From contig NZ_CP159358.1 of assembly GCF_040500475.1 (NCBI RefSeq), positions 1,984,001 to 2,048,000 of the forward strand: 64,000 bases of DNA. Reading direction: 5' to 3'. Source of the stretch: Bacillus sp. Bos-x628 (lineage in GTDB: Bacteria > Bacillota > Bacilli > Bacillales > Bacillaceae). Position 1 is the first letter of the stretch. Every line of letters starts with the position of its first letter. Below the pieces are notes generated by a model, which made no database searches, was not told the DNA's origin, and saw only the letters and a list, made by a program, of their open reading frames with translations. The translations under genes and the position numbers were made by a program. Of the stretch, positions 36,007 through 49,864 are shown in pieces.

Positions 36007-36432
36007 TTAGCCAAGTAAACAGCAAACACGTTGTCCTTGAACTCCACTTTCAATAGCCATAGCAATCTTTTGGAGTGGTGTGTCTCCAGTTACAGTGTCA
36101 AGAACTTCAACCCCTCCATTAGCACCAGCTTTCAAGCTATATCCAGCTGTAATAGTGGCACTCTCAGCAAGCATATAGACAAATGGTTTTAACACTACAA
36201 CTGAAGCAACCATGTTTTGGTCACCATTATAACCAACATTCTTTCCATCAACTCCAACTGTTCCAGCGTACACTTGACCTACAACCTTTTGAGAACCAGC
36301 AGAAGCTTTTTGAACTTTTCCATTGGCCGTAATTTCTACCACATCACCAATTTTAACAATCTATCCAGCTTCTACTTTGAAAGTGTGAACAGCACCATCT
36401 TGAATATGGGACTCAACAAAATTTTTTGCCAT
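36007..36432 (-). pseudogene. Phage head decoration-like protein (DUF2190 type), broken
   Basis: From ATG at 36432 the frame reads MAKNFVESHIQDGAVHTFKV then an in-frame TAG (36361-36363), then IVKIGDVVEITANGKV and VGQVYAGTVGVDGK. Near the end a frameshift at about 36040 hides the expected terminus VFAVYLANNK. The pattern fits the capsid cement/decoration proteins of DUF2190 type. Two lesions make it non-functional. Confidence 0.6.
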
Positions 36433-36550
36433 AATAAAATCACTCCTGTTTAATAGTTTTTATATTTAACCCCTGTGGGGTAATTCCTTAAAATCGCTTG
36501 TTACGTTTTGCCTTCCAAACATCATCAGCAAACTTCTTACGTTCAGCTTC

Positions 36551-36829
36551 TTATTTATCCATTTCCTTCATGGCTTCCTGAGCGTATCTCTCAGAGCGAC
36601 TCAAGCGGTCATTAAGGGAATCATTAGAAAGCTTTTCACCAATTCGCTTTCTCTCGTTTTCTGACTCCATAAAGCTTTCTTGTTGCTCTTTTTGGAAAAA
36701 CTTCAAGCGTTCCTCTGGAAGCATTCTTGAGAGCTTTGCTTCTCGTTCAATGCGTTCAAGGTATTGCCTGTGAATTTTCTCTTTGCGAGCTTGTTTAATC
36801 TCTTCCCACTCTTTCCAAGGGTTTGACAT
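36551..36829 (-). CDS. Charged coiled-coil protein, 92 residues
   Basis: A highly charged, probably all-helical protein (KQARKEKIHRQYLERIERE, then LSRSERYAQEAMKEMDK at the end). Ribosome binding site GGAGGTGAGC before the ATG. It lies in a row of phage-like small genes; a structural accessory or scaffold role is possible but unsupported. Confidence 0.5.
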   Translation of the reverse strand: MSNPWKEWEEIKQARKEKIHRQYLERIEREAKLSRMLPEERLKFFQKEQQESFMESENERKRIGEKLSNDSLNDRLSRSERYAQEAMKEMDK

Positions 36830-36848
36830 ATCAGCTCACCTCCTCTAT

Positions 36849-37415
36849 TTAATGCGATTTTATGTTATTTTGAGAGCTAGGCTTTTTTTCTTCATCCAGC
36901 TCATTTAGTAACTTCATCATGGTATCTACTGAGACACCCTTTCTTTGCTCTTCGTCAAGGTCTCTTCTTCTCCAACCTTGCACCTCAAAAAATCTCAAAA
37001 ACTTTTGAACCATTTGCATTCCTGTTATGGTTTCCTTGAAAGGCTGAGTATTTATCATTCTAAAATGCTTAACAGCTTCAAAAGCCATCATTCTCAGAGA
37101 GGTCTCTTCAATAGCATTTTCAATGACAAATTGCTCTTTAACTGACTCCTCGAACCACTCAAGATAGTCTTTCTCCTCGTTGGTCAATTCGTTCCAAAGC
37201 CTTTCAGTGGTTAACCAATGAACAGGAGTTCTTCTCTTGAGTTGAGCAAGTGAGCGTTTCTTGCCCTCCTCAGTCTTGGCTCCAGTGCTTTTTCTACCAT
37301 GCTTTTGACACCTTCCATTTGTGCTTCCATCTTCCTTCATGTGTGGAACAGCTGTACAAATTGTATTGTTCTTTGCTAAAGCACCACAAAAACTCATGTC
37401 CTTTTTGAAGTCCAA
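36849..37415 (-). CDS. Terminase small subunit-like phage protein
   Basis: A 188-residue protein with CGALAKNNTICTAVPH, RCQKHGRKSTGAKTEEGK near the N terminus. The C..........C..........RCxxHGxxSTGxKTxEGK pattern is frequent in small phage DNA-packaging (terminase small-subunit-like) proteins. The start is uncertain: TTG at 37415 directly follows the stop of the previous gene, and an ATG lies 6 codons inside. No large terminase is present. Confidence 0.5.
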   Translation of the reverse strand: MDFKKDMSFCGALAKNNTICTAVPHMKEDGSTNGRCQKHGRKSTGAKTEEGKKRSLAQLKRRTPVHWLTTERLWNELTNEEKDYLEWFEESVKEQFVIENAIEETSLRMMAFEAVKHFRMINTQPFKETITGMQMVQKFLRFFEVQGWRRRDLDEEQRKGVSVDTMMKLLNELDEEKKPSSQNNIKSH

Positions 37416-37571
37416 TTAATATTCATGGTTTTTAACATCTGAGCGAACAGCCATTATTTCAGCTCTATGCTCTGGGTTTTTATAGTCAAGTCCTTCAAGT
37501 CTCTGTTCAAGAATTGCATTGAGAATTTTTACTTTACCTTGGTTTTCAGTGCTTAAATCCTTAAAAGCCAT
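37416..37571 (-). CDS. Hypothetical island protein, 51 residues
   Basis: From ATG at 37571, MAFKDLSTENQGKVKILNAI to VKNHEY. Its ATG overlaps the stop of the upstream gene (TAATG). Hydrophilic; no family recognised. Confidence 0.5.
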   Translation of the reverse strand: MAFKDLSTENQGKVKILNAILEQRLEGLDYKNPEHRAEIMAVRSDVKNHEY

Positions 37572-37837
37572 TATTTCTCACCTCCAATGTCTTGTATTTC
37601 AACTCCAAAGAAAGCTTCATATTCTTGAGGGTACTTCTCCAAAATTGGCTCAATGTACAACTGAACCAGAGGGGACTGTAGAAGCTGTCTTGCAAGGGTA
37701 GAAAGAACCTCATCATAAAATCAGTTCCAGCGAACCCCCTCAAGTTCTTGCATATATTCAAACATTAGAGCTAAATTTCCATTTATCAAACTTTCTTGCA
37801 ACTCAACCATGGCTTGAGAAACTTGTTTTTTATCCAT
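37571..37837 (-). pseudogene. Island gene with an in-frame TGA
   Basis: From ATG at 37837 the frame reads MDKKQVSQAMVELQESLING to ELEGVRWN, then TGA (37721-37723), then FYDEVLSTLARQLLQSPLV to a stop overlapping the next ATG. Both halves are in one frame and join into an 88-codon gene. Loss by a single base change is likely. Function unknown. Confidence 0.55.
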
Positions 37838-37843
37838 ATTGAA

Positions 37844-38398
37844 TCAGCTCCTCTTACCAAAGACTTTTGCCATATTTGCGAACATAATCAGCGTAAAACT
37901 CAAGTTCTCAAAATCTTTTTTGGCTTGCTCGTCTTTTTCCTCTTTGGTCAATTTATGCCATGAGCTTGAGTTCTCAATGGTTTTTATTATCTCTTCCAAA
38001 TACTGAGCCTTCTTATCTAGTGGAAGCTGACTAAAAAACTCTCTTTCTTGCTTTCTAGTAAGTTCCTTTTCAAGCTCTTTATTGAGGTGAAAAATATCAT
38101 CAATCTTGCTCATAAAGAGTTCACATTGTAATTTTTCAGCCATGCTCGTTTTAGAGTCCATTTCCTTTTGAAGTAAACCATAAAGAGTTTTAAGCTCTCT
38201 GGCTTCCTCGTTGCTGAGCCTTTGCTTTTCGTTTTGTGTAATAAATCATTGAGCCTTGCCTTCTGCTTTTCGCTCATCGGTCAATCCCCCCATATTTCTT
38301 TGTAATATTTCATCAAGCTTTTTGCTTCTGAGCTGGAGTCTTGCAAATGTCTTTTGAAACTGACTCTCATGGTTAATCCAATGAAGTTTTTCTTCCAT
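37844..38398 (-). pseudogene. Island coiled-coil gene with an in-frame TGA
   Basis: From ATG at 38398 (MEEKLHWINHESQF) the frame runs to a TGA at 38246-38248 and goes on in the same frame (FITQNEKQRLSNEEARELK) to FGKRS at 37844. One gene of about 185 codons was split by a single base change. A shorter product might start at ATG 38161. Charged, helical; function unknown. Confidence 0.5.
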
Positions 38399-38411
38399 GC
38401 TTATAACTGGC

Positions 38412-38639
38412 TTATGCTTCAATTTCAGCACCTTCTGAGCGAACCAACTCAAGCTCTATTCTCCATTCAAGCTCTTTAAGTGCATTAAGTTTTGTTTGAA
38501 GGGAAAACCTCTCAGCATTATATTTGTGAAAATCCTCTGTCTCATTTTTATATCCGTTTGAAACGTGCTTTTGATTTTGCTCATTTACTACTTCAATAGA
38601 CTTTTCCACATTTTCCAAGCGTGCTTGTAAATCATTCAC
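38412..38639 (-). CDS. Coiled-coil protein, 75 residues
   Basis: A helical, charged protein (LQARLENVEKSIEVVNEQN). It leads the minus-strand run of phage-like genes. Ribosome binding site AGGAGGGA. Function unknown. Confidence 0.5.
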   Translation of the reverse strand: MNDLQARLENVEKSIEVVNEQNQKHVSNGYKNETEDFHKYNAERFSLQTKLNALKELEWRIELELVRSEGAEIEA

Positions 38640-39794
38640 AAATCCCTCCTAGTTTGTTTTTGAGTTCAGTTCACTTTCTCCCAAAGCTCCCTTTCAGGAA
38701 TCAAATCATCTTAGTCTGTTATCTTTCAAAATTTCACTTGACATTTCGTACAATCGGACGGTAACTCTTTTGAGGGTTTGTTCTCTGAGTTCTTCTTCCT
38801 CTGGGTTTTCGTAAACTATCTTGAGTAAATTAGACTGAGCTGGACTAATCAAATAAGCTCATAGAAAGCCCTCAGAGGGTTTTTAGTATAATTGAATAAA
38901 ATGTTCTAGTGTGCTTTTTATCTCCTCATCTGAGCCATTCTGAGAGCCTCCAATACACTCTTATGCTGTTATCAATACACTATATAAGAGCTAACTTTTC
39001 TGTTTGGTAGCTTTTGAGCTGGTGCTCTTGTGATATTCCCCTCAAGGTTGGCTATAGTGGTGTAACCCTGAAGGGAGCTCTTGAAGCTGGGTTCTTATGA
39101 GAGAGCCTTCAAGAACTGGCTCAAGAATAAGTAAACAAATAAATAGAAGGTGTATTCCTTGAGCTGGGAACTCCTTGAACTGGCTCGTTTATTTACCATT
39201 GAACTACTTCCCTATAGAGAAAGTGGTCACAAGAATGGCTTTAAATCAAGGCTTCTTTCTGAGGTGCTCTAGGTAATTAGTCTGAATCATATGTATTTTC
39301 CATGGGAAGTGGTCAACTCTCAAGGGTACTTTGAGGGGTACTGAGAGGGTACTCAAGGGGTACAAGCAACTTTGAAAAGGATATGTTATATAGGGTTATA
39401 CTACTAAATCAGGGACTAGGAAGGAACGCTAACGAGGGTGGGAGAGTTTTAAAAATTACCTTCTGAGTCACCTCTGGGGTTCCATTCTGAGCTCCCTCTT
39501 GAGTAACCTCAAGGCAACATACCAAAGAGTAAAGTTTTAAAGCTGGCTCATAAGCTCAATCTTACAAGTGCACTATCCAGCTCATCTTATAATCTTAATT
39601 AAAAAAACTTCTTTTTTACTGTCTCATATATTTTTATTTTACATACTGGAGCTAAACCATTTTAGACTCATCAACTGAGAATAAACTTAATTTAATTTTG
39701 CTCGTTGCCTAATAATACTCTTATTAGCTCACTGAACATTTTATTAGCAAAAAATAAGAGCTGACCCTCAAAAGCTAGCTCATAAGCTTATTCT
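38640..39794. other. Gene-free 1.15-kb stretch of island B
   Basis: No reading frame with a credible start is seen. It holds a terminator-like stem (AGCCCTCAGAGGGTTTTT near 38877), four GGGTAC repeats at 39324-39363, and many AGCT words (18 counted between 38641 and 39780, about four times chance). It may be the former origin or control region of the element. Confidence 0.5.
39324..39363 (+). repeat. Four GGGTAC iterons spaced 11-12 bp
   Basis: GGGTAC occurs at 39324, 39336, 39347 and 39358. The spacing puts them on one face of the helix. An AT-rich stretch follows from 39380. This fits an iteron-type replication origin or a multi-site operator. Confidence 0.6.
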
Positions 39795-39998
39795 TTAATT
39801 TAACTTTTCGTGTATCTTATCAAAGTAGGGAACATGCCCTTCAATGATTGAACCTTTGAGGTTGTCAATCTTTCCGTCAACTCCGTCAATCATCCCATCA
39901 AGTTTTTTCTCCGTTATGTCTATCTTTTTTTCAATCCTTGTTAGTCCTTTTTTAAGGTCTTCTATCTCACAAAAAATTTGTTGAATTAGTTCCTCCAT
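39795..39998 (-). CDS. Coiled-coil protein, 67 residues
   Basis: MEELIQQIFCEIEDLKKGL begins a helical heptad-repeat protein ending in FDKIHEKLN. Ribosome binding site AAGGTTC is weak. No family recognised. Confidence 0.45.
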   Translation of the reverse strand: MEELIQQIFCEIEDLKKGLTRIEKKIDITEKKLDGMIDGVDGKIDNLKGSIIEGHVPYFDKIHEKLN

Positions 39999-40122
39999 TA
40001 TTTGAACCTTCCATCACGACAAATAACGTCATCAATTTCTAATCTTTTACCATTTTTTGAAGGTAATATGAAAATCTTATCGAAATGAGTAAATAAGAAA
40101 ATATACCTAGGGGATTTTTTAC

Positions 40123-40371
40123 ATGAACGAGGAAAGCATTATTAAAAAATACAGCCATGAAATTCAAGACATTGCAAATAAACTCACTCAGCTAGAGAAC
40201 TATCGAATCTATTAAATAACTGGAGCCAGAATGGACGGCTCACTTTCAACAAATATTCAACAATTAACGAAAATGATTGCTCAATTACTTCGTAAGATTG
40301 ACAACAAAGCTCCTTCTATAGATGACGAGCTGGCTTCACTCTTTTCAAGCAATCCAAAAGATGATGAATAA
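40123..40371 (+). pseudogene. Small helical gene with an in-frame TAA
   Basis: MNEESIIKKYSHEIQDIANK starts at 40123 and stops at TAA 40213; the same frame continues with MDGSLSTNIQQLTKMIAQL (ATG 40231) to a stop at 40369. The two could be separate tiny genes, but the shared frame suggests one broken gene. Confidence 0.4.
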
Positions 40372-40395
40372 ATAATAAATAAAAGAGGTGGTTTT

Positions 40396-40703
40396 TTGCC
40401 AAAGCTAATTACTGTTCAAAGAGCTTATGATGAAATCAAAAGACTCCAGCACTACATTGAATTAGCTGAAACATATGAAGCTGACAACTTGGAAAAATGG
40501 ATAATCAAAGAATATGCTTATACTAACAGTATTACTGAAGTAGTTAAAAGAGCGAACTCCAAAGGATTTACTTATAATGGGGTCCTCTCGACAAACAATA
40601 TGTAACTTCCATTATCAGTGGAAAAGCTACTGATGAGCTCCATAGACTCCTGAGGTCTGGCTATAGATTAAAAATAAAACCTCATAAACGAGTAAACACA
40701 TAA
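40396..40703 (+). pseudogene. Island gene with a frameshift near 40580
   Basis: From a TTG at 40396 after AGAGGTGG the frame reads MPKLITVQRAYDEIKRLQHY to KGFTYNG, then a shifted frame continues with DKQYVTSIISGKATDELHRL to KPHKRVNT and a stop at 40701. The undamaged protein had about 102 residues. Function unknown. Confidence 0.5.
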
Positions 40704-40726
40704 GAGACCTGTGAAGAGGGTCTCTT

Positions 40727-41396
40727 TTATTGTACTTGTTCAGCTTCTTCTTTTGCTTGCTCTGATAACATTTCTAAATGATTCTTAGCTCTTTGCATTT
40801 CTTTAGTGAGTATATACACAAATTCAAGAATTTTGTTGGTAAATCTGAACATAATTTCTACCATATGACCATGAAACTTAACTTCGTTACCATGAGCATC
40901 CATATTTCCAAAATCTTTTATAACCTTTGAAATATCACCCATTTAAGGTGGCAAAATTCCTTGTTGCTGTAATTGATTTAGCTTTTGATGAAGCTGTACA
41001 TTAACTGCACCTTGGTCTTTACATACCATTTCTAAAGTCCTTCTCAAGGCTATTACACAAACAGTGTTATCTATATTTTTTACCCTTAGAGCTGACTCAT
41101 AAGCACTTCTAATGCTTTTGGGTAAATCATTTAAATTAACTCTTGCAATAGGAGGAAATAATAAAATTCCGTCCTCATAAATGTCATAATCCTCATAGTA
41201 AGCTTCCTCAGTATTCCAATGCGTATAATATAACTGAAAACCTTCGCAAACAGGGCATTCAAACACCTCAAAAATATCATGAAAATTCATCATCATATGC
41301 TATTCTAACCGTTGTTTCTTTCTCGTATCTATTGAGCAATTTCATTGGAGCTTTATTTCCACAATGCGGGCAAGTTAGAATTACTTCTTTAGTCAT
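40727..41396 (-). pseudogene. DUF4145-like protein with zinc ribbon, broken twice
   Basis: From ATG at 41396: MTKEVILTCPHCGNKAPMKL, a frameshift near 41290, FECPVCEGFQLYY (CxxC pairs form a zinc ribbon), then VIALRRTLEMVCKDQGA, a TAA at 40943-40945, and MGDISKVIKDFGNMDAHGNE to the end. The order and motifs fit DUF4145 proteins, which occur alone or fused to restriction and defence genes. It is inactive here. Confidence 0.6.
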
Positions 41397-41518
41397 AAGT
41401 CACAATCCCCAAAAAATACACGCTTTAAAATTGAGCTTCAATAATCAATTTTTATTTTTATAGTTCTTATAAATTTGTTGAATAGTCAGCCTTATCATTA
41501 TTATTTTTATTAATAATT

Positions 41519-41689
41519 CTATCGTTTGTATAAATATATTTTGAGCTGTCCAACTTTTTTTAATGCTTTAAAATAACCAAGAGCTTCTCTTTTAGTATAA
41601 GATAACTGTGTTTCTCCTAGATCTCCCCAGCACTCAACAGCCCAGTTTTTCTCTATTGTAATCTTCCTATATATTTCAAATTATACCAT
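41519..41689 (-). pseudogene. Small gene with a stop at codon 3
   Basis: ATG GTA TAA at 41689-41681 is followed in frame by FEIYRKITIEKNWAVECWG and ALGYFKALKKVGQLKIYLYK. The open part has no other start, so an early nonsense mutation is likely. Confidence 0.35.
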
Positions 41690-41694
41690 CTATA

Positions 41695-41913
41695 TTAGCC
41701 CACTAACCAGTTATAAAAAGGAAACCCTTGAAGCTCCTTTGAGTTAGCTCTCCTTTGTTCAACAGCATATATACCAACCAGCGCACCCCAGAAATATGCA
41801 CTTAAGCTCTTTTTTATTCTTCTGGACTTGTAAGCCAATACTGAAGCCTTGAAAGCTTTAATAGCTGGCTCAAGAATGTTTATAACATTTGGAGCGTACC
41901 TCTGATAAGTCAC
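41695..41913 (-). CDS. Hypothetical island protein, 72 residues
   Basis: MTYQRYAPNVINILEPAIKA to FPFYNWLVG; slightly hydrophobic in the middle (LSAYFWGALVGIYAV). It overlaps the integrase remnant by 4 nt. No family recognised. Confidence 0.45.
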   Translation of the reverse strand: MTYQRYAPNVINILEPAIKAFKASVLAYKSRRIKKSLSAYFWGALVGIYAVEQRRANSKELQGFPFYNWLVG

Positions 41914-42823
41914 AAAGCTATCCCTTCCAGAGCGTTGAACTTGTCATAATCGTCCTTAACTTCATTCCCCCAGAAGTTGAAATATTTTTCTGTAGTCTTT
42001 ATGCTAGTATGTCTCAGCACTTTGGAGAGCGTTGAAATGTCCCCTCCATTTTGAATCCACTTCTTAGCAAAATAATGTCTGCATGAATGAGCTGAGCACC
42101 TTGTTTCAGGGAACTCCATGAGCTTGGCAATTAGTTTGAACCAGCATTTGAGACCGTTGGTAGTGAATTGTTTATTTTGCTTCGTTACGAAAACCCAAGG
42201 AGAAAGCTCCTCAAATAGGCTCATACAATACTCTTTCCAATAGCTCAGCTCTCTCACAAGTTGCTCTGAAATAGGAACGCTCTGTTCAATTCTGGCTTTA
42301 CCAAAGACCTTAATAGACCTGTTGAAAAGGTCAATATCTTGCCATTTTAAGGAGGTAAGCTCTGAGCTCTCAAGCCAGTCTCTATGAGGGTTAAAAATAT
42401 TGTGTAGTTCCTTATTGAGTGCAAATCGTTTTCTCTTCTCTTGTTTCTTCTGAGGTGGGAAAGAATCTCTTTGACTTCTTCATCTGTGAAAGTTTTAATC
42501 CTTATGTCCTCTTTTACTTTCTTTATGGACTCCATAGGGTTTGAACTCATCATATCTTCTTGAACGAGGAAATTAAAAAGGGTATTAAATTGCTTTTTTT
42601 TTTGTGTTTAAGCTTGTGGGGTTATTACCTTTTTCAGTCTTGCACCTCGTTAAATATTGTTTTATGGTCGACTATTCAGGTCTTGAACTCTTTGGAAGCC
42701 CTGTTCATCACACCAGCTCAGGAAATCATCAAATAGCATTTCATAACCTGAAATGGTGCTCTTGGATAAATTTTCATATTCTTTTTCAGACAAAAATTCT
42801 TTTATAGCAAATCTGATAAGCAC
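41910..42823 (-). pseudogene. Tyrosine recombinase (integrase), frameshifted
   Basis: Pieces in three frames read in order from a GTG at 42823: core-binding domain (FAIKEFLSEKEYENLSKSTI), then MESIKKVKEDIRIKTFTDEE to TLIETGLRAQ (first catalytic Arg), then SAHSCRHYFAKKWIQNGG (HxxR) and VLRHTSIKTTEKYFNF (His and Tyr nucleophile). All catalytic residues can still be seen but at least three shifts separate the pieces. It lies beside the right repeat, as expected for the integrase of this element. Confidence 0.8.
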
Positions 42824-43005
42824 AAAAAAGCCACCTTTCCATTAAGTAGTTTTTACGCTACCCACTAGAAAAGTGGCTCTGTATATTATGTATTCTGTAC
42901 AGTTGTAAAGTCGTGAAGTTAAATACTTTGAGGGTCATTACTTGACCACTTACCACAAAACTTCTTGAAGTATTGTTCTTCCAAGCTTTTCTTGAACGAT
43001 AGAAT

Positions 43006-43052
43006 CCTCTTCCTTACCATGGAAGTGCTCTACCTACTGAGCTATGGAAGCA
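43006..43052. repeat. Right 47-bp attachment repeat (tRNA-Thr 5' part)
   Basis: Identical to 30591-30637. On the minus strand it is the 5' half of tRNA-Thr(GGU) from acceptor to anticodon stem, but it continues into ATTCTATCG instead of the T-arm. It lies 1 nt from tRNA-Asn, so this was the original position and promoter context of tRNA-Thr in the rrn-tRNA unit. Confidence 0.93.
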
Positions 43053-43127
43053 TGGCTCCGCAGGTAGGATTCGAACCTACGACCGATCGGTTAACAGCCG
43101 ATAGCTCTACCACTGAGCTACTGCGGA
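43053..43127 (-). tRNA. tRNA-Asn(GUU)
   Basis: Anticodon GTT in CTGTTAAC, T-loop GGTTCGAATCC, encoded CCA. It follows the 5S gene in the rrn transcription unit. Confidence 0.95.
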
Positions 43128-43170
43128 ATGGATAAAGTGACTTCTTCCATTGGAAGGATATAATCAAAAA

Positions 43171-43286
43171 GCTTGGCGGCGTCCTACTCTCACAGGGGGA
43201 GACCCCCAACTACCATCGGCGCTGAAGAGCTTAACTTCCGTGTTCGGTATGGGAACGGGTGTGACCTCTTCGCTATCGCCACCAAA
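43171..43286 (-). rRNA. rrf: 5S ribosomal RNA
   Basis: The minus strand begins TTTGGTGGCGATAGCGAAGA and ends GACGCCGCCAAGC, the standard Bacillus 5S of about 116 nt. Confidence 0.97.
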
Positions 43287-43349
43287 CCTGATGGAGAGAA
43301 TGTTCTCTCAAAACTAGATAACAATGTTTATGCTTCACATTAGAATATA

Positions 43350-46278
<2,929 letters not shown>

Positions 46279-46443
46279 ATTTCTTACTTTAGAAAGAATC
46301 ACTTTGTGATACACTTTGCATTCAATGTGAATGTATTACTTATTGTTATCTAGTTTTCAAAGAACAATTCTGTCTCGCTAGAGACATGTTTTGAAGGGAT
46401 AATCCTTCAAAACTAAACAAGACCAAAACGCACGTTGCTCCAT

Positions 46444-48003
<1,560 letters not shown>

Positions 48004-48191
48004 TGCAGGATGCATATCACACATGCGCTGCTACACAATGTAACTTAGCATGTAATCATTCTCCTGCCTCGTCAGTTTGACTGACTACCTATGATGTATC
48101 ATAGGATTTTTTATCAAATCTCGAATGAACAGGTACGTTTTGTCTTGTTTAGTTTTCAAAGATCATCTTCACCGTTCTTAGCGACTTTAAT

Positions 48192-48221
48192 AATGTAACA
48201 TTTCGCTTCATCATATGTCAA
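48192..48221 (-). promoter_or_regulatory. rrn promoter P2
   Basis: TTGACA (48221-48216) and TACATT (48197-48192) with an 18-nt spacer, about 190 nt before the 16S gene. Confidence 0.65.
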
Positions 48222-48282
48222 CAACTTTTTCAAGTTTATTTTCTGAAGCTTTTTGTGTCATTGTGTGTCAGAGACGATTAAT

Positions 48283-48312
48283 AATATATCACGAAAACAA
48301 TCTATTGGTCAA
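48283..48312 (-). promoter_or_regulatory. rrn promoter P1
   Basis: TTGACC (48312-48307) and TATATT (48288-48283) with an 18-nt spacer, 91 nt upstream of P2. Two tandem promoters are normal for Bacillus rrn operons. Confidence 0.6.
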
Positions 48313-48414
48313 CGTCTTTTTGAAACTTTTTTTGAAATAGTTTTGTTGTGCATTTCTAATCCTTGTTCCGCATACAATCAATTAACAATCTTGGACAAGG
48401 CAGGAGGATTTGAA

Positions 48415-49179
48415 TTGAGTCGATTATATGTGTTGCCCATCAAACGGCTGAAGCAGATTGTCATTATTCTTGTAGCAGCCCTTGCAGCTGCAACCTTTTT
48501 TTATGTACAAAAGGCACCGCCGCTGTCCGTATTTAAAACAGAAAATGGACCGAGAGCAATTTATAAAGGAGAAACTTCATCAAAAAACGTTTCCTTTACT
48601 TTTAATATTGGGTGGGGAGATGAGAAAGCCGTTCCTATTCTAAACGTCCTTCGAGAGTACGATATGAAGAATGCCACTTTCTTTCTTTCCGCTTCTTGGG
48701 CAGAGCGTCATCCTGATATCGTAAAACGAATTAAGGAGGACGGGCATCAAATCGGCAGCCTTGGCTATGCTTATAAAAATTATAGCCAGCTTGAAGAAAG
48801 TGAAATGAAGCGAGATCTTGTTAGAGCGCAAAATGCATTCCAAAAGCTCGGGCTAGATGACATTTACCTATTAAGGCCACCAACTGGGCAATTTAATGAA
48901 ACAGTATTGAAAATTGCAACACAGTACGGCTATACCGTTGTGCATTATAGCATCAACTCTCAAGATTGGCTGAACCCGGGCGTCGATCAGATTGTACACA
49001 ATGTAAATGATCGATTGAAAAGCGGAGACATAGTTCTGTTTCACGCCTCAGATTCAGCGACTCAAACCGCTCAGGCATTACCAGCCATCCTTCAGCATTT
49101 AAAAGAGAAAAATTTAAAAAATGTCACAGTTGGCGAGCTCATCTCCAATACCAAATCAAAATCAACTGAAGTTAAGTAG
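48415..49179 (+). CDS. pdaB: PdaB, polysaccharide deacetylase-family sporulation protein
   Basis: A 254-residue protein needed in B. subtilis to keep the spore cortex after germination-free storage. It has an N-terminal membrane anchor ([17 protein letters not shown]) and a NodB-type deacetylase domain ([34 protein letters not shown]). Motif 1 reads [12 protein letters not shown]: the first Asp of TFDD-type motifs is Asn here, which may reduce or abolish deacetylase activity. The start is TTG at 48415, 7 nt after AGGAGG; the longer frame to 48253 lies in rrn promoter DNA. Confidence 0.9.
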   Translation: MSRLYVLPIKRLKQIVIILVAALAAATFFYVQKAPPLSVFKTENGPRAIYKGETSSKNVSFTFNIGWGDEKAVPILNVLREYDMKNATFFLSASWAERHPDIVKRIKEDGHQIGSLGYAYKNYSQLEESEMKRDLVRAQNAFQKLGLDDIYLLRPPTGQFNETVLKIATQYGYTVVHYSINSQDWLNPGVDQIVHNVNDRLKSGDIVLFHASDSATQTAQALPAILQHLKEKNLKNVTVGELISNTKSKSTEVK

Positions 49180-49774
49180 CTTTTGCCTTTGAGAACCGCG
49201 GCATGGCTAACAACTGAAAAGCATTGCAGCCTAACAGCGGGAAAAGCATTAAATACAGCCAGTCCTCTTCATTGACTCTGAGCGCCGGGAACCACTCTAA
49301 GGACGTAATAACCACCATGAGAAATAGTGCGGAAATAAATGTTTTCTTTGAGGACTGCTGCTGTTTAAAATAAGCCACGATCAATGCAAACAAACCAATC
49401 AATACAGGCAGCCACAAGTATGGAAAGAATGATTCATTCTCCCCGAAAAATAAAAATCGTAAATAAGCTAAATCAAACAGTACAAAAATGACGAGAAACA
49501 GTTGAATGGAATTCCATAAAGAATGTGACCGGAAAATTTCCAGCGCAAACCGGTGCACCGTCAAAAAGACAACAAATCCCATTTGACTAATGACACTAAA
49601 GATCATCCCCACACCAACAAACCAAAATAGCACAGACGCAATCTCCAAGAATTCAAATGACACAAACAGCTTCTGATATTTCCCCCACTCCAGTGCAAAG
49701 CCAACCACGCTAGTAATAACTGCTCCAACAGCTAGAACAGAGAAGAAAAAACGAACTAATTCCCGACTTTTCAT
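49172..49774 (-). CDS. kbaA: KinB signalling pathway activator KbaA
   Basis: A 200-residue integral membrane protein with about six transmembrane segments, starting [18 protein letters not shown]. In B. subtilis KbaA helps activate sensor kinase KinB, which feeds the Spo0A phosphorelay for sporulation. It overlaps the end of pdaB by 8 nt in the opposite direction. The start is ATG at 49774; the 29 extra codons upstream have no ribosome site. Confidence 0.88.
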   Translation of the reverse strand: MKSRELVRFFFSVLAVGAVITSVVGFALEWGKYQKLFVSFEFLEIASVLFWFVGVGMIFSVISQMGFVVFLTVHRFALEIFRSHSLWNSIQLFLVIFVLFDLAYLRFLFFGENESFFPYLWLPVLIGLFALIVAYFKQQQSSKKTFISALFLMVVITSLEWFPALRVNEEDWLYLMLFPLLGCNAFQLLAMPRFSKAKAT

Positions 49775-49864
49775 TAAATTAATCCAACCCCTATTTTTGT
49801 TATGTATAAATTCACGTGAAACATTCATATTAAAAGTAAGACATGTAACGAAAGGAGCCACAGT

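Larger units (their letters stand above)
30591..43052. mobile_element. Decayed integrative element in tRNA-Thr
   Basis: Identical 47-bp direct repeats, 30591-30637 and 43006-43052, run from the 5' end to just past the anticodon stem of a tRNA-Thr(GGU). Inside lie a broken tyrosine integrase beside the right repeat, several phage-like small genes, and an intact restriction-modification block. Many frames carry in-frame stops or frameshifts. The element is thus a former prophage or genomic island that probably can no longer excise. Confidence 0.88.
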
